A stretch of DNA of 64,000 nucleotides from Agromyces sp. ISL-38 (GCF_018613935.1 NZ_JAGGPF010000010.1:434001-498000), one strand, 5' to 3'. Positions 49,092 to 61,530 are shown, counted from the first letter of the stretch. Translations and numbers: made by a program. Notes: generated from the sequence alone by a model not told the origin.

Positions 49092-49097
49092 TAGACT
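49092..49097 (+). promoter_or_regulatory. Possible -10 box upstream of the HGxxPAAW gene and trpC
   Basis: TAGACT with a GG just upstream lies in the 125-base gap after the membrane protein gene. Transcription would begin near 49104, about 24 bases before ATG 49128, leaving room for the GAAGGAG ribosome site. The -35 region is poor. Confidence 0.4.
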
Positions 49098-49127
49098 TGC
49101 CGTCGAATCTTGCAACGAAGGAGCATC

Positions 49128-49358
49128 ATGAGCATTGAGACCGACGATCCCGGCCACGGACACTCGCCCGCGGCGTGGACCTCTGTCACGATCATGCTCA
49201 TCGCGTTCGTGGTCGGCACGGTCTCCTTCTTCCTCGACGTGCAGTGGCTCGTGTGGGCTTCTGCGGTGCTGCTCGTCATCGGTCTCGTGGTCGGCTGGGT
49301 TCTCGCGCGCGCCGGCTACGGCGTCGGCGGCGAGAAGGTCACCACGAAGGTGCACTGA
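49128..49358 (+). CDS. HGxxPAAW family small membrane protein
   Basis: A 76-residue protein with HGHSPAAW near residue 10, the defining motif of a small actinobacterial family, followed by two membrane helices (TIMLIAFVVGTVSFFL and LVWASAVLLVIGLVVGWVLA). Function is unknown, but the family is repeatedly found between trp genes. ATG 49128 is preferred to ATG 49110 because GAAGGAG (49117-49123) precedes it. trpC follows 3 bases downstream. Confidence 0.85.
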   Translation: MSIETDDPGHGHSPAAWTSVTIMLIAFVVGTVSFFLDVQWLVWASAVLLVIGLVVGWVLARAGYGVGGEKVTTKVH

Positions 49359-49361
49359 GTC

Positions 49362-50132
49362 GTGCTCTCCGAACTGACCGCGAACGCGGTCGCCGACTCA
49401 CTCGTGCGCCGCGAGACGCGCCCCCTTGCCGAGGTCGAAGCCGCCGCGCTCGCGCGCCCGGCCGCCCTCGATGCGCTGGAGGCGCTCCGGCCGTCGTCGC
49501 ACGTGAAGGTGATCGCCGAGATCAAGCGATCGAGCCCCTCGCGCGGCTCGCTTGCGGCGATCGGCGATCCCGCAGCGCTCGCTCGCAGCTACGAGCTCGG
49601 CGGTGCCAGCGCGATCAGCGTGCTCACAGAGGGGCGTAAGTTCGGCGGATCGCTCGACGACCTCGAAGCGGTGCGCGCGGCCGTGGCCCTTCCCATCCTG
49701 CGCAAGGACTTCATCGCGACGCCCTACCAGGTGTTCGAGGCGCGCGCCGCCGGCGCCGACCTCGTGCTCCTCATCGTCGCGGCCCTCGACGATCGTGAGC
49801 TCCGCGAGCTCTACGACCTCATCGTCGAACTCGGCATGACGCCGCTCGTCGAGACCCACTCGGCCGAGGAGCTCGATCGTGCCGCGGCGCTCGGCGCCCG
49901 GCTCATCGGCGTGAACGCCCGGGATCTCTCGAGCTTCGAACTCGATCGCGACCTGTTCGGCCGGCTCGCCGGCCGATTCCCTGAGGGCGCGATCCGCGTG
50001 GCGGAGTCCGCGGTGAAGGCGGCCGAAGACGTCGCCCACTATCGCGCAGCGGGCGCCGACGTCGTGCTCATCGGCGAGGCGCTCGTCACGGGCGACCCGA
50101 TTGCCAATCTCTCAGCTTTCCTGGCGGTGTGA
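49362..50132 (+). CDS. trpC: Indole-3-glycerol phosphate synthase
   Basis: It closes the indole ring from CdRP. The 256-residue TIM barrel has [13 protein letters not shown] with the catalytic Lys, [22 protein letters not shown], and [12 protein letters not shown]. The GTG start is 3 bases after the HGxxPAAW gene. It is a stand-alone enzyme, not fused to TrpF; in actinobacteria PriA/HisA often supplies the TrpF activity. Confidence 0.96.
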   Translation: MLSELTANAVADSLVRRETRPLAEVEAAALARPAALDALEALRPSSHVKVIAEIKRSSPSRGSLAAIGDPAALARSYELGGASAISVLTEGRKFGGSLDDLEAVRAAVALPILRKDFIATPYQVFEARAAGADLVLLIVAALDDRELRELYDLIVELGMTPLVETHSAEELDRAAALGARLIGVNARDLSSFELDRDLFGRLAGRFPEGAIRVAESAVKAAEDVAHYRAAGADVVLIGEALVTGDPIANLSAFLAV

Positions 50133-50133
50133 C

Positions 50134-51342
50134 ATGGCGCTCAGAGCGCAGACCGGTCCGTACTTCGGCGACTTCGGCGGGCGTTTCGTTCCCGAATCGC
50201 TCATTGCAGCGCTCGACGAGCTCGGCGAGGCCTACGACCTCGCGAAGCTCGACCCCGGATTCGGAGCCGAGCTCGCCGAACTGGGCCGCAGCTACACGGG
50301 GCGCCCGTCGATCATCACCGAGGTGCCGCGATTCGCCGCGCACGCCGGCGGTGCCCGCGTCATCCTGAAGCGCGAAGACCTGAACCACACGGGCTCGCAC
50401 AAGATCAACAACGTGCTCGGCCAGGCGCTGCTCACGAAGCGCATCGGCAAGACCCGCGTGATCGCCGAGACCGGCGCCGGCCAGCACGGCGTCGCGACCG
50501 CCACGGCCGCCGCGCTCTTCGGCCTCGACTGCGTGATCTACATGGGTGAGGTCGACACCGAGCGCCAGGCGCTGAACGTCGCCCGCATGCGCCTGCTCGG
50601 CGCCGAGGTCGTCGCGGTGAAGGCCGGCTCGCGCACCCTGAAAGACGCGATCAACGAGGCCATGCGCGACTGGGTCACGAACGTCGCCACCACCAACTAC
50701 ATCTTCGGCACCGTCGCCGGTCCGCACCCGTTCCCCGAGATGGTGCGCGACTTCCAGAAGATCATCGGCGAAGAGGCCCGCCAGCAGGTCCTCGACCTCA
50801 CGGGTGCGCTCCCGACCGCGGTCGCCGCGTGCGTCGGCGGCGGCTCGAACGCGATCGGCATCTTCCACGCGTTCCTCGACGACGCCGACGTCGCGCTCTA
50901 CGGCTTCGAGGCCGGCGGCGAGGGTGTCGACACCGAACGCCACGCCGCGACCATCACGCGCGGCCGCCCGGGCGTGCTGCACGGCGCCCGCAGCTACCTC
51001 CTGCAAGACGACGACGGCCAGACGATCGAGTCGCACTCGATCTCAGCCGGCCTCGACTATCCGGGCGTCGGCCCGGAGCACTCCTGGCTCTCGGCGATCG
51101 GGCGGGCGACCTACCGGCCGGTGACGGATGCCGCTGCGATGAACGCGCTCCGGCTGCTCACCCGAACCGAGGGCATCATCCCCGCGATCGAGTCGGCGCA
51201 CGCGCTCGCGGGCACCCTCGAGCTCGGCCGCGAGCTCGGCCCCGAGGCGACGATCCTCGTGAACCTCTCGGGCCGCGGCGATAAAGACATGGACACCGCC
51301 GCGACCTACTTCGAGCTCTACGACCAGGAGAACCCCAAGTGA
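50134..51342 (+). CDS. trpB: Tryptophan synthase beta chain
   Basis: It joins indole and serine to make tryptophan with pyridoxal phosphate. The 402-residue protein has the PLP Lys90 in [11 protein letters not shown], the phosphate-binding [10 protein letters not shown], and GRGDKDMDT near the C-terminus. It starts two bases after trpC (TGACATG) and its stop overlaps trpA by four bases. Confidence 0.98.
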   Translation: MALRAQTGPYFGDFGGRFVPESLIAALDELGEAYDLAKLDPGFGAELAELGRSYTGRPSIITEVPRFAAHAGGARVILKREDLNHTGSHKINNVLGQALLTKRIGKTRVIAETGAGQHGVATATAAALFGLDCVIYMGEVDTERQALNVARMRLLGAEVVAVKAGSRTLKDAINEAMRDWVTNVATTNYIFGTVAGPHPFPEMVRDFQKIIGEEARQQVLDLTGALPTAVAACVGGGSNAIGIFHAFLDDADVALYGFEAGGEGVDTERHAATITRGRPGVLHGARSYLLQDDDGQTIESHSISAGLDYPGVGPEHSWLSAIGRATYRPVTDAAAMNALRLLTRTEGIIPAIESAHALAGTLELGRELGPEATILVNLSGRGDKDMDTAATYFELYDQENPK

Positions 51343-52133
51343 GAACCGCGGGCCCCGTCATCCGCCGGCGCAACGACGAGGCGAATGGCGCGCTCATCGG
51401 CTACCTGCCGGTCGGGTTCCCAACCCTCGACGAGAGCGTGGAGGCTGCCGTCGCGCTCGTCGAGAACGGCGTCGACGTGCTCGAGCTCGGACTTCCGTAT
51501 TCCGATCCCGTCATGGACGGCCCCGTCATCCAGGCTGCGACCCAACAGGCGCTCGCCAACGGATTCCGGCTCACGCATGGATTCGAGGCGGTGCGCCGCA
51601 TCACCGAGCGCACGGATGCCCCGGTGCTCATCATGACCTATTGGAACCCCGTCGTGCAGTACGGCGTCGACCGGTTCGCCGACGATCTGGTAGCCGCCGG
51701 GGGAGCGGGGCTCATCACGCCCGACCTCATTCCCGACGAAGCCGGCGATTGGATCGCCGCCGCGGAGCGCACCGGTCTCGACCGAGTGTTCCTCGCCGCG
51801 CCCACGTCGAGCGATGCCCGCATCCGGCAGGCCGTCGACGCGAGCCGCGGCTTCGTCTACGCGGTGTCGACGATGGGCATCACCGGAGCCCGCACCGACA
51901 TCGACCAGGCGGCGCGGCAGCTCGTCGCACGCCTCTCCGACGCCGGCGCCCCGGCGAGTTGCGTCGGTCTCGGCATCTCCACCGCGGCCCAAGTGGCCGA
52001 GGTGCTCGAGTACGCCGACGGGGCGATCGTCGGCTCGGCACTCGTGAACGCGCTCGCGACGGGCGGCGTTCCGGCGGCCGGGGCGCTCGCGGCCGAGCTC
52101 GCGCGCGGCACGCGTCCGAGTGAAGTACGCTGA
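51339..52133 (+). CDS. trpA: Tryptophan synthase alpha chain
   Basis: It releases indole from indole-3-glycerol phosphate and channels it to TrpB. The 264-residue barrel has the catalytic Glu in [16 protein letters not shown], the catalytic Asp in [13 protein letters not shown], and the phosphate-binding GLGIST. The GTG start overlaps the trpB stop. A TACGCT near its 3' end (52126-52131) may serve lgt. Confidence 0.96.
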   Translation: MRTAGPVIRRRNDEANGALIGYLPVGFPTLDESVEAAVALVENGVDVLELGLPYSDPVMDGPVIQAATQQALANGFRLTHGFEAVRRITERTDAPVLIMTYWNPVVQYGVDRFADDLVAAGGAGLITPDLIPDEAGDWIAAAERTGLDRVFLAAPTSSDARIRQAVDASRGFVYAVSTMGITGARTDIDQAARQLVARLSDAGAPASCVGLGISTAAQVAEVLEYADGAIVGSALVNALATGGVPAAGALAAELARGTRPSEVR

Positions 52134-52182
52134 CTGAGGCCCTCGTGGCCGTCGGATCCATGAGGAAAGGCAGCAGCCCGCC

Positions 52183-53187
52183 GTGATCGCAGCGTTCAGC
52201 ATTCCGAGCCCTGACTGGGACGGCTTCGAGATCCCAGTGCCGTGGGGCACGCTTCCGATCCGCGCCTACGCGCTCTGCATCCTGCTCGGCATCATCCTCG
52301 CGACGATCATGACCTCGCGTCGCCTCACGAAGCGCGGCGCGGAGCCGGGCATCGTGCTCGACATCGTGCTCTGGGCGGTGCCGCTCGGCATCGTCGGCGC
52401 GCGGCTCTACCACGTGCTCACGCACCCTGGTGACTACTTCTACGAGGGCGCGAACGTCTGGAATCCGTTCGAGCACGGTGCGATCTGGAATATCTGGGAG
52501 GGCGGCAACGCCATCTACGGCTCGCTCATCGGCGGAGCGATCGGCGCGTACATCGGATGCCGCATGACCGGCATCCGCTTCTGGTCGTTCGCCGACGCCC
52601 TCGCCCCTGGCCTCCTGCTCGCGCAAGCCACGGGCCGGCTCGGCAACTGGTTCAACCACGAGCTGTTCGGCTCGCCGACCGACCTGCCGTGGGGCCTCGA
52701 GATCTCCTCCGACAACGCCGCCTTCCCTGCTGGGCTCGAAGACGGCACGCTGTTCCACCCGACCTTCCTCTACGAGATCGTCTGGAACCTCGCCGGCGTC
52801 GCACTCATCCTCTTCCTCGAGCGAAAGATCAACCTGCGCTGGGGCAAGGCGTTCGCCGTCTACCTCATCTGGTACGGCCTCGGACGCTCCGTCTTCGAGT
52901 CGATCCGCGTCGACCCGAGCGAGATGTTCCTCGGCGTCCGGGTCAACGTGTGGGCGTCGTTCGCGGCCATCCTGCTCGGCATCGTCATCTTCCTGCTGCA
53001 GCGCCGACGGCACACCGGTGACGAGCCGACGCCCTACGAACCGGGCCGTGAATGGAAGGGCGCCGACGCTGAGGTAGACTCGGACGAAACCGAGTCCGAC
53101 TCCGACTCTCTCGACGATGACGTCGAGGGCGGGAACGACACGGGCGAGACCGCAGCCACAAGCTCGAGCCGGTCAACCTCACCATAG
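52183..53187 (+). CDS. lgt: Prolipoprotein diacylglyceryl transferase
   Basis: It attaches diacylglycerol to lipobox cysteines of pre-lipoproteins at the membrane. The 334-residue protein has seven predicted helices, the GRLGNWFNHELFGSPTDLPWG signature, and a cytoplasmic C-terminal tail of about 60 residues that is strongly acidic and Ser-rich (DSDETESDSDSLDDD). GTG 52183 follows AGGAAAGG (52163-52170) at a longish 12-base spacing. The sugar-binding lipoprotein encoded at 15.3 kb would be one of its substrates. Confidence 0.95.
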   Translation: MIAAFSIPSPDWDGFEIPVPWGTLPIRAYALCILLGIILATIMTSRRLTKRGAEPGIVLDIVLWAVPLGIVGARLYHVLTHPGDYFYEGANVWNPFEHGAIWNIWEGGNAIYGSLIGGAIGAYIGCRMTGIRFWSFADALAPGLLLAQATGRLGNWFNHELFGSPTDLPWGLEISSDNAAFPAGLEDGTLFHPTFLYEIVWNLAGVALILFLERKINLRWGKAFAVYLIWYGLGRSVFESIRVDPSEMFLGVRVNVWASFAAILLGIVIFLLQRRRHTGDEPTPYEPGREWKGADAEVDSDETESDSDSLDDDVEGGNDTGETAATSSSRSTSP

Positions 53188-53298
53188 GACGCCCATTCAC
53201 CACGTTCACCGAACGCGACGCCGCACCATGCGCCGCGACATCCCCTTGCAGGGCCGACGACGTCCCCCGCTGACAACTAGTTGATGAGGACGGTCCAA

Positions 53299-56200
53299 GT
53301 GTCGCTCACCCCACCCTTCTCGAGGTTCGGCTCCGTTCCCGCCGCGCAGGGCATGTACGACCCTGCCGACGAGAAGGACGCCTGCGGCCTTGCGATGGTT
53401 GCGACCCTTCGCGGCACGGCGGGCCATGACATCATCACGACCGCGCTCGACGCGCTCCGCCACCTCGAGCACCGTGGCGCCGTCGGATCCGACGCCGGCA
53501 CCGGTGACGGCGCGGGCATCGTCACGCAAGTGCCCGACGCGTTCCTGCGCGCCGTCGTGCCCTTCCCCCTGCCTGCTGCCGGCGCCTACGCGGTCGGCAA
53601 TGCCTTCCTCCCCGTCGACCCGACGTCGCGCAGCGCGGTCAAGCAGCGCGTGCAGGAGATCGCTGCATCCGAGGGCCTCTCGGTCATCGGATGGCGCGAG
53701 GTGCCGGTGCGGCCCGATGAGCTCGGCACGCTCGCTCGCGCCGCGATGCCCGTCGTGCAGCAGCTGTTCGTGCAGTCGTCGGCGACGACGTCGACGGGGG
53801 AGCACCGCGAGGGCATCGCCCTCGATCGGCTCGCGTTCCGCTTCCGCAAGCGGGCCGAGCGTGAGCTCGAGCTCTACTTCGCGTCGCTGTCGTGCCGAAC
53901 CCTCGTCTACAAGGGCATGGTCACGACGCTCCAGCTCGAGCCGTTCTACCCCGATCTGTCCGACGAGCGGTTCGCCTCGAAGCTCGCGCTCGTGCACTCG
54001 CGCTACTCCACGAACACCTTCCCGTCGTGGCCGCTCGCGCAGCCGTTCCGCATGATCGCGCACAACGGCGAGATCAACACGATCCAGGGCAACCGCAACT
54101 GGATGCGCGCCCGCCAGTCGCAGCTCGAGTCGCAGCTGCTCGGCGACCTCGCGCCCATCCTGCCGATCGTGACGCCCGGGGCGAGTGACTCGGCGTCCTT
54201 CGACGAGGTCGTCGAGCTCCTGACCCTGTCGGGACGCAGCCTTCCCCACGCGATCATGATGATGGTGCCCGAGGCGTGGGAGAACCAGACCGAGATCGCC
54301 CCGGCCCGTCGCGCCTTCTACGAGTACCACTCGATGCTCATGGAGCCGTGGGACGGCCCGGCGGCGATCGTGTTCACCGACGGCTCCCTCGTCGGTGCGA
54401 CGCTCGACCGCAACGGGCTCCGCCCCGGGCGCTACGTCGTCACCGACGACGGGCTCGTGGTGCTCGCGAGCGAGATCGGCGTGCTCGACATCGAGCAGAG
54501 CCGAATCGTTCGGAAGGGCCGACTGCAGCCAGGGCGCATGTTCCTCGTCGACACCGAGGCGGGGCGCCTCATCGAAGACGACGAGATCAAGGCCGAGCTC
54601 GCCGCATCCGAGCCATGGGACGACTGGCTCGAAGAGGGCCGCATCCGGCTCACCGAGCTTCCCGAGCGCGAGCACATCGTGCACCCGCCGGCATCCGTCA
54701 CCCGGCGGCAGCGCACCTTCGGCTACACCGAGGAGGAGGTCAAGATCCTGCTCGCGCCGATGGCGCGCACCGGACAGGAGCCCCTCGGTGCGATGGGATC
54801 CGACACGCCGATCGCCGTGCTCTCCGAGCGCCCGCGACTGCTGTTCGACTACTTCACGCAGCAGTTCGCGCAGGTCACGAACCCGCCGCTCGACTCCATT
54901 CGCGAAGCGGTCGTCACCTCGCTCGGCTCGTCGCTCGGCCCCGAACGCAACCTGCTCACGGCCGGGCCCGACCATGCCCGCCAGGTGTCCCTCGACTTCC
55001 CCGTCATCGACAACGACGAACTCGCGAAGATCGTGCACATCGATCCGCGCGTCGGCTCGTCGACGACGAAGTCCCTGAAGGGCCTCTACCGCGTCGACGA
55101 CGGCCCCGAGGCGATGCGGGCGCGGCTCGACGCGCTCTGCGCCGAGGTCGACGAGGCGATCGACGAGGGCGCGTCCTTCATCGTGCTGAGCGATCGCGAC
55201 TCCACGAAGGACCTCGCGCCGATCCCGTCGTTGCTCATGCTCTCGGCCGTGCACCACCACCTGATCCGGTCCGAGAACCGCATGAAGGTCGGGCTCGTCG
55301 TCGAGGCCGGCGATGTGCGCGAGGTGCATCACGTGGCACTGCTCGTCGGCTTCGGGGCATCCGCCGTCAACCCCTACCTCGCGATGGAGACATGCGAAGA
55401 CCTCGTGCGGTCCGGCGTCATCACGGGCGTGACCCCCGAGCAGGCCGTTCGCAACGTCATCAAGGCGCTCGGCAAGGGCGTGCTGAAGATCATGTCGAAG
55501 ATGGGCATCTCGACGATCTCGTCGTATGCCGGCGCGCAGGCGTTCGAGGCAGTCGGCCTCTCGCAGGAGTTCATCGACGAGTACTTCACCGGCACGACCT
55601 CGAAGCTCGGCGGCATCGGCATCGACGTCGTCGCGGCAGAGAACCTCGACCGGCACGCCGCTGCGTACCCGCAAGACGCCGCGGTGCGCGCACACGAGCG
55701 GCTTCGCACCGGTGGCGAGTACCAGTGGCGTCGCGACGGCTCGCCGCACCTCTTCAACCCCGAGACGGTCTTCCGCCTGCAGCACTCGACCCGCAATCGC
55801 CGGTACGACGTGTTCCGCGAGTACACCTCGATGGTCGACTCGCAGGCCGAGGAGCTCATGACGCTGCGCGGCATGTTCGCGCTGCGCACCGGCACCAGGC
55901 CGGCAGTGCCGATCGACGAGGTGGAATCGGTCGAGTCCATCGTGAAGCGGTTCTCGACCGGAGCGATGAGCTACGGCTCCATCTCGCAAGAGGCGCACGA
56001 ATCGCTCGCGATCGCGATGAACCGGCTCGGCGCGAAGTCGAACACCGGTGAGGGCGGCGAAGATCTCGACCGGCTGCTCGACCCCGAGCGCCGCAGTGCG
56101 ATCAAGCAAGTGGCGTCGGGCCGCTTCGGTGTCACGAGCATGTACCTCACGCACGCCGACGACATCCAGATCAAGCTCGCCCAAGGTGCGAAGCCCGGTG

Positions 56201-57876
56201 AGGGCGGCCAGCTGCCGCCCACCAAGGTCTACCCGTGGGTCGCGCGCACCCGTCACGCGACCGCCGGGGTCGGGCTCATCTCGCCGCCGCCGCACCACGA
56301 CATCTACTCGATCGAAGACCTGAAGCAGCTCATCTTCGACTTGAAGCGGGCCAACCCCAAGGCGCGCATCCACACGAAGCTCGTGAGCCAGTCGGGCATC
56401 GGCGCCGTCGCTGCAGGTGTCGCGAAGGCGCTCTCCGACGTCATCCTCGTTTCCGGGCACGACGGCGGCACGGGTGCGAGCCCGCTGAATTCGCTCAAGC
56501 ACGCGGGCACGCCCTGGGAGCTCGGCCTCGCCGAGACGCAGCAGACGCTCATGCTCAACGGCATGCGCGACCGCGTCGTCGTGCAGGTCGACGGCCAGCT
56601 GAAGACCGGCCGCGACGTCATCATCGGCGCGCTGCTCGGCGCAGAGGAGTTCGGGTTCGCCACGGCTCCGCTCGTCGTGCAGGGCTGCGTCATGATGCGC
56701 GTGTGCCACCTCGACACCTGCCCGGTGGGTGTCGCGACGCAGAACCCCGAGCTCCGCAAGCGGTTCAGCGGCAAGCCCGAGTTCGTCGTGAATTTCTTCG
56801 AGTTCATCGCCCAGGAGGTGCGCGAGTACCTCGCAGCGCTCGGCTACCGCAGCATCGACGAGATCATCGGGCGCCGCGAGCTGCTCGACATCGACCGCGC
56901 CGTGTCGCACTGGAAGGCCTCGGGGCTCGACCTGTCCCCGGTGCTCGTCGGTCCCGACTTCGCGGAGTCGGAGCCCCGCCGGAACGGCCGGTCGCAAGAC
57001 CACGAGCTCGACGAGCACTTCGACAACGAGCTCATCCGCCGCAGCCAGATCGTGATCGACGGCGGCGGGAACGTGCAGATCGAACTGCCGATCAAGAACA
57101 CCGAGCGCGCGGTCGGAACGATGCTCGGCCATGAGGTCACGGTGCGTCGCGGCGAGCACGGGCTGCCCCCGGGTTCGATCGACGTCACGCTCACCGGCTC
57201 GGCAGGGCAGTCGTTCGGCGCGTTTCTGCCGAGCGGCATCACCCTGCGCCTCGAGGGCGACTCCAACGACTACGTCGGCAAAGGCCTGTCGGGCGGTCAG
57301 CTCGTGCTGCGTCCTTCGCGCGACAGCGGCTTCGTCGCCGAGCACAACGTCATCGCCGGCAACGTCATCGGATACGGCGCCACACAAGGGAGCATGTTCA
57401 TCCGCGGCATCGTCGGTGAACGGTTCCTCGTGCGCAACTCCGGTGCGACCGCGGTCGTCGAGGGCGTCGGCGATCACGCGCTCGAATACATGACCGGCGG
57501 ACTCGCGCTCATCCTCGGCGAGACCGGCCGCAATCTCGGTGCCGGCATGTCGGGCGGCACCGCATACGTGCTCGGGTTGCGAGAGGGCCGGGTGAACCGC
57601 GAATCGCTCACGAGCGGCGAGCTCGAGTTGCTGCCGCTCGGCAGCGCTGACCGCGAGATCGTGCGCGACCTGCTCGAGCAGCACCTCGAGACCACCGACT
57701 CCGCGGTCGCGGCGCAGCTCCTCGCCGAGGGCGACGCGGCGCTCGATCGCTTCACGAAGGTGCTGCCGCGCGACTACGCGGCCGTGCTCCGTACCCGACA
57801 GAGCGCCGTCGACGAGGGGCTCGACCCCGACGGCGACGTCGTCTGGACAAGAATTCTGGAGGTGACAGGTGGCTGA
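53299..57876 (+). CDS. gltB: Glutamate synthase (NADPH), large subunit
   Basis: It makes two glutamates from glutamine and 2-oxoglutarate. The ~1525-residue protein has an N-terminal class II glutaminase with the presumed Cys nucleophile in [10 protein letters not shown], a central domain, an FMN-binding barrel with [17 protein letters not shown] and [13 protein letters not shown], the 3Fe-4S ligands as C-x5-C-x4-C ([12 protein letters not shown]), and a C-terminal beta-helix. The nucleophile is about 30 residues in, so a short propeptide is removed. I chose GTG 53299, which has GAGGAC eight bases upstream; ATG 53284 or TTG 53281 are alternatives. It ends in a repeated start region shared with gltD. 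Confidence 0.95.
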   Translation: MSLTPPFSRFGSVPAAQGMYDPADEKDACGLAMVATLRGTAGHDIITTALDALRHLEHRGAVGSDAGTGDGAGIVTQVPDAFLRAVVPFPLPAAGAYAVGNAFLPVDPTSRSAVKQRVQEIAASEGLSVIGWREVPVRPDELGTLARAAMPVVQQLFVQSSATTSTGEHREGIALDRLAFRFRKRAERELELYFASLSCRTLVYKGMVTTLQLEPFYPDLSDERFASKLALVHSRYSTNTFPSWPLAQPFRMIAHNGEINTIQGNRNWMRARQSQLESQLLGDLAPILPIVTPGASDSASFDEVVELLTLSGRSLPHAIMMMVPEAWENQTEIAPARRAFYEYHSMLMEPWDGPAAIVFTDGSLVGATLDRNGLRPGRYVVTDDGLVVLASEIGVLDIEQSRIVRKGRLQPGRMFLVDTEAGRLIEDDEIKAELAASEPWDDWLEEGRIRLTELPEREHIVHPPASVTRRQRTFGYTEEEVKILLAPMARTGQEPLGAMGSDTPIAVLSERPRLLFDYFTQQFAQVTNPPLDSIREAVVTSLGSSLGPERNLLTAGPDHARQVSLDFPVIDNDELAKIVHIDPRVGSSTTKSLKGLYRVDDGPEAMRARLDALCAEVDEAIDEGASFIVLSDRDSTKDLAPIPSLLMLSAVHHHLIRSENRMKVGLVVEAGDVREVHHVALLVGFGASAVNPYLAMETCEDLVRSGVITGVTPEQAVRNVIKALGKGVLKIMSKMGISTISSYAGAQAFEAVGLSQEFIDEYFTGTTSKLGGIGIDVVAAENLDRHAAAYPQDAAVRAHERLRTGGEYQWRRDGSPHLFNPETVFRLQHSTRNRRYDVFREYTSMVDSQAEELMTLRGMFALRTGTRPAVPIDEVESVESIVKRFSTGAMSYGSISQEAHESLAIAMNRLGAKSNTGEGGEDLDRLLDPERRSAIKQVASGRFGVTSMYLTHADDIQIKLAQGAKPGEGGQLPPTKVYPWVARTRHATAGVGLISPPPHHDIYSIEDLKQLIFDLKRANPKARIHTKLVSQSGIGAVAAGVAKALSDVILVSGHDGGTGASPLNSLKHAGTPWELGLAETQQTLMLNGMRDRVVVQVDGQLKTGRDVIIGALLGAEEFGFATAPLVVQGCVMMRVCHLDTCPVGVATQNPELRKRFSGKPEFVVNFFEFIAQEVREYLAALGYRSIDEIIGRRELLDIDRAVSHWKASGLDLSPVLVGPDFAESEPRRNGRSQDHELDEHFDNELIRRSQIVIDGGGNVQIELPIKNTERAVGTMLGHEVTVRRGEHGLPPGSIDVTLTGSAGQSFGAFLPSGITLRLEGDSNDYVGKGLSGGQLVLRPSRDSGFVAEHNVIAGNVIGYGATQGSMFIRGIVGERFLVRNSGATAVVEGVGDHALEYMTGGLALILGETGRNLGAGMSGGTAYVLGLREGRVNRESLTSGELELLPLGSADREIVRDLLEQHLETTDSAVAAQLLAEGDAALDRFTKVLPRDYAAVLRTRQSAVDEGLDPDGDVVWTRILEVTGG
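57857..57876 (+). repeat. Direct repeat copy 1 (gltB 3' end)
   Basis: TGGAGGTGACAGGTGGCTGA, encoding the gltB end EVTGG and stop, contains a strong GGAGGTGA ribosome site followed by GTG 57869. It matches copy 2 at 57918-57937 in 19 of 20 positions. Confidence 0.9.
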
Positions 57877-57917
57877 ATCGACGGTCGTCTCGACCCCGAC
57901 TGTGCCCATGAACCGCA

Positions 57918-57929
57918 TGGAGGTGACGG

Positions 57930-57937
<8 letters not shown>
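57918..57937 (+). repeat. Direct repeat copy 2 (ribosome site and start of gltD)
   Basis: TGGAGGTGACGGGTGGCTGA provides the ribosome site and GTG 57930 of gltD. It is offset by 61 bases from copy 1. From GTG 57869 in copy 1 an ORF of 22 codons (VAESTVV...MEVTGG) runs to TGA 57935-57937, mimicking the gltD N-terminus and the gltB C-terminus. Confidence 0.9.
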
Positions 57938-59387
<1,450 letters not shown>

Positions 59388-59461
59388 ACCCCGACGCGCC
59401 GCACGGCGCGCCCCGACCCCCGAACCAGCGCTTCGGCGCGGAACACCAGGAGCACAACCAC

Positions 59462-60877
59462 ATGAGACGAGCGAAGATCGTCGCCACCCTCGGCCCGGCG
59501 ACGTCGAGCTACGAACAGATCCGGGCGATCATCGATGCGGGCGTCGACGTCGCTCGCATGAACCTGAGCCACGGCACCTACGACGTGCACGAGGGGGTCT
59601 ACCAGAACATCAGGAAGGCCGCGAACGACTCGGGCCGGGCGGTTGCCGTGCTCGTCGACCTGCAGGGGCCGAAGATCCGGCTCGGCAAGTTCGAGGGCGG
59701 GCCGTACGAGCTCGCTGAGGGCGACACCTTCAAGATCACGACCGACGACATCGTCGGCACGAGGGAGATCGTCAGCACGACCTACAAGGGCCTGCCCGAC
59801 GACGTGAGCGCGGGCGACTTCCTCCTCATCGACGACGGCAAGGTTCGCGTCGAGGTGCTCGAGACCGATGGCACCGTCGTCACCACCCGCGTCGTGGTGG
59901 CCGGCCCCGTGTCGAACAACAAGGGCATCAACCTCCCGGGTGTCGCGGTCAACGTTCCCGCACTCTCCGAGAAGGACGAGGACGATCTCCGCTGGGGCCT
60001 CGAGCTCGGCGCCGACCTCATCGCCCTGTCGTTCGTGCGGAACGCCACCGACATCACACGCGTGCACGAGATCATGGACGAGGTCGGCCGGCGAGTGCCG
60101 GTCATCGCGAAGATCGAGAAGCCGCAGGCCGTCGACGCGCTCGAGGAGATCGCCGAGGCGTTCGACTCGATCATGGTGGCTCGAGGCGACCTCGGCGTCG
60201 AGCTCCCGCTCGAGGCCGTGCCGATCGTGCAGAAGCGAGCGGTCGAGATCGCCCGTCGCCTTGCGAAGCCCGTCATCGTGGCAACGCAGATGCTCGAGTC
60301 GATGATCCACAGCCCGGTGCCCACCCGCGCCGAGACCTCGGATGTCGCCAACGCCGTGCTCGATGGCGCGGACGCCGTGATGCTCTCCGGTGAGACGAGC
60401 GTCGGCGACTATCCCGTGATCACAGTGCAGACCATGGCGCGCATCGTCGAGTCGACCGAAGAGCATGGTCTCGATCGCATCCTGCCGCTCGGCACGAAGC
60501 CGCGCACCCAGGCCGGCGCGATCACCCTCGCCGCCGTCGAGGTCGCCGACTTCGTCGGGGCGAAGTATCTGTGCGTGTTCACCGAGACGGGGGAGTCGGT
60601 TCGACGGATGTCCCGCATCCGTTCCGTCATCCCGATCCTGGCGTTCACGCCCGACCCCGCCATCCGGCGCCGCATGGCGCTGAACTGGGGCGTCGAGTCG
60701 TTCGTCGTCGACCGCGTGACCCACACCGACCAGATGGTCGGACAGGTCGACGATGTGCTCGCGAAGACCGGCAAGGCGGCCAAGGGCGAGAAGGTCGTCA
60801 TCATCTCGGGTTCCCCTCCCGGAATCCCGGGCACCACCAACGACGTGCGCGTGCACGTCGTCGGCGACGTGCTCTAG
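59462..60877 (+). CDS. pyk: Pyruvate kinase
   Basis: It makes pyruvate and ATP from phosphoenolpyruvate, the last step of glycolysis. The 471-residue protein has MRRAKIVATLGPATSS, the catalytic Lys in VIAKIEKPQAVDAL, MVARGDLGVELPLE, KPVIVATQMLESM with the pseudo-K+ site, and a C-terminal allosteric domain after residue ~350. CAGGAG (59447-59452) precedes the ATG by 9 bases. It is followed by a strong terminator. Confidence 0.97.
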   Translation: MRRAKIVATLGPATSSYEQIRAIIDAGVDVARMNLSHGTYDVHEGVYQNIRKAANDSGRAVAVLVDLQGPKIRLGKFEGGPYELAEGDTFKITTDDIVGTREIVSTTYKGLPDDVSAGDFLLIDDGKVRVEVLETDGTVVTTRVVVAGPVSNNKGINLPGVAVNVPALSEKDEDDLRWGLELGADLIALSFVRNATDITRVHEIMDEVGRRVPVIAKIEKPQAVDALEEIAEAFDSIMVARGDLGVELPLEAVPIVQKRAVEIARRLAKPVIVATQMLESMIHSPVPTRAETSDVANAVLDGADAVMLSGETSVGDYPVITVQTMARIVESTEEHGLDRILPLGTKPRTQAGAITLAAVEVADFVGAKYLCVFTETGESVRRMSRIRSVIPILAFTPDPAIRRRMALNWGVESFVVDRVTHTDQMVGQVDDVLAKTGKAAKGEKVVIISGSPPGIPGTTNDVRVHVVGDVL

Positions 60878-60887
60878 GCTGCAGCCC

Positions 60888-60923
60888 GTCGGGCCCGGCA
60901 TCCCACGGGGTGCCGGGCCCGAC
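60888..60923 (+). terminator. Intrinsic terminator after pyk
   Basis: A perfect 13-bp stem (60888-60900 with 60911-60923) encloses a 10-base loop that can itself form a CCC/GGG pair. It starts 11 bases after the pyk stop. There is no U tract. Confidence 0.8.
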
Positions 60924-60941
60924 TCATGTCAGAATGCGGCT

Positions 60942-61394
60942 ATGACCGTCGAGTTCGAATGCCGCACTCGCCTGCCGCTCAGCGTGCAGGAGGCATTCGA
61001 CCGGTCGAGGAGCATCGACGCGCACACGGCGTCGATGGCCGCCTCGCGCGAGCGCGCTGTCGCGGGCGTCACCTCGGGTCTCATCGGCCTCGACCAGGAG
61101 GTGACGTGGCGCGCCTGGCACTTAGGCCTGCCGATCCGCATGACGAGCCGGATCACGCGGATGTCGCCGCCCGACGTGTTCGTCGACGAGCAGGTGAGGG
61201 GACCGTTCCGGTCGTTCCGCCATGAGCACCGGTTCGTGCCCGATCACGACGGTGGCACCATCATGATCGACCGGGTGCGGCTCGTGGCGCCGTTGGGAGT
61301 GCTCGGACGGGTTGCAGAGCTCGTCGTCGGCCCGTACCTGCAGCGTCTCATCGAGCGGCGCAACGCGTTCCTCCGCGACGCGACCGCGGGCTGA
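60942..61394 (+). CDS. SRPBCC-like (START/Bet v 1-fold) protein
   Basis: A 150-residue soluble protein with the layout of polyketide-cyclase/SRPBCC proteins: FECRTRLPLSVQEAFDRSRSI at the N-terminus, GPFRSFRHEHRFVPDHDG in the middle, and a long C-terminal helix LVVGPYLQRLIERRNAFL. Such proteins bind hydrophobic ligands; the ligand is unknown. ATG 60942 is preceded by CAGAAT and six bases, a weaker version of the leaderless pattern seen elsewhere. It ends 24 bases from the tRNA-Leu gene on the opposite strand. Confidence 0.75.
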   Translation: MTVEFECRTRLPLSVQEAFDRSRSIDAHTASMAASRERAVAGVTSGLIGLDQEVTWRAWHLGLPIRMTSRITRMSPPDVFVDEQVRGPFRSFRHEHRFVPDHDGGTIMIDRVRLVAPLGVLGRVAELVVGPYLQRLIERRNAFLRDATAG

Positions 61395-61418
61395 GCGCAC
61401 TCGCGGGTCGGCATCGGG

Positions 61419-61501
61419 TGCCGGTGGTGGGGGTCGAACCCACACGCCCTTTCGGGCAAAGCATTTTGAGTGCTCCGCGTCTGCCATTCCGCCACACCGG
61501 C
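61419..61501 (-). tRNA. tRNA-Leu (anticodon CAA)
   Basis: Read on the minus strand, a 7-bp acceptor stem (61495-61501 with 61420-61426), discriminator A at 61419, a 5-bp anticodon stem with loop CTCAAAA (61464-61470, anticodon CAA at 61466-61468), a long variable arm GCCCGAAAGGGC typical of type II tRNAs, and a T arm GTGGG-TTCGACC-CCCAC are all visible. It decodes UUG. The CCA tail is not encoded. It lies between two plus-strand genes. Confidence 0.95.
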
Positions 61502-61524
61502 CAAGGGCCCTGCTCAGAATACCG

Positions 61525-61530
61525 TAGGCT
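61525..61530 (+). promoter_or_regulatory. -10 box for a probable leaderless response-regulator transcript
   Basis: TAGGCT, then seven bases (TTCCTGC) and GTG 61538. There is no ribosome site before the GTG. Confidence 0.55.

Noticed and set aside
52160..52186. A short frame (MRKGSSPP) whose TGA overlaps the lgt GTG, similar in form to the leader ORF at 13882.
   Set aside because: The AGGAAAGG inside it is more simply the ribosome site for lgt, and there is no -10 box six or seven bases before its ATG.
53206..57918. A 1570-codon open frame on the minus strand opposite gltB.
   Set aside because: Its composition (Arg/Glu/Asp/Val-rich, no domain) is the typical antisense shadow of a high-GC gene; gltB on the plus strand has every expected motif.
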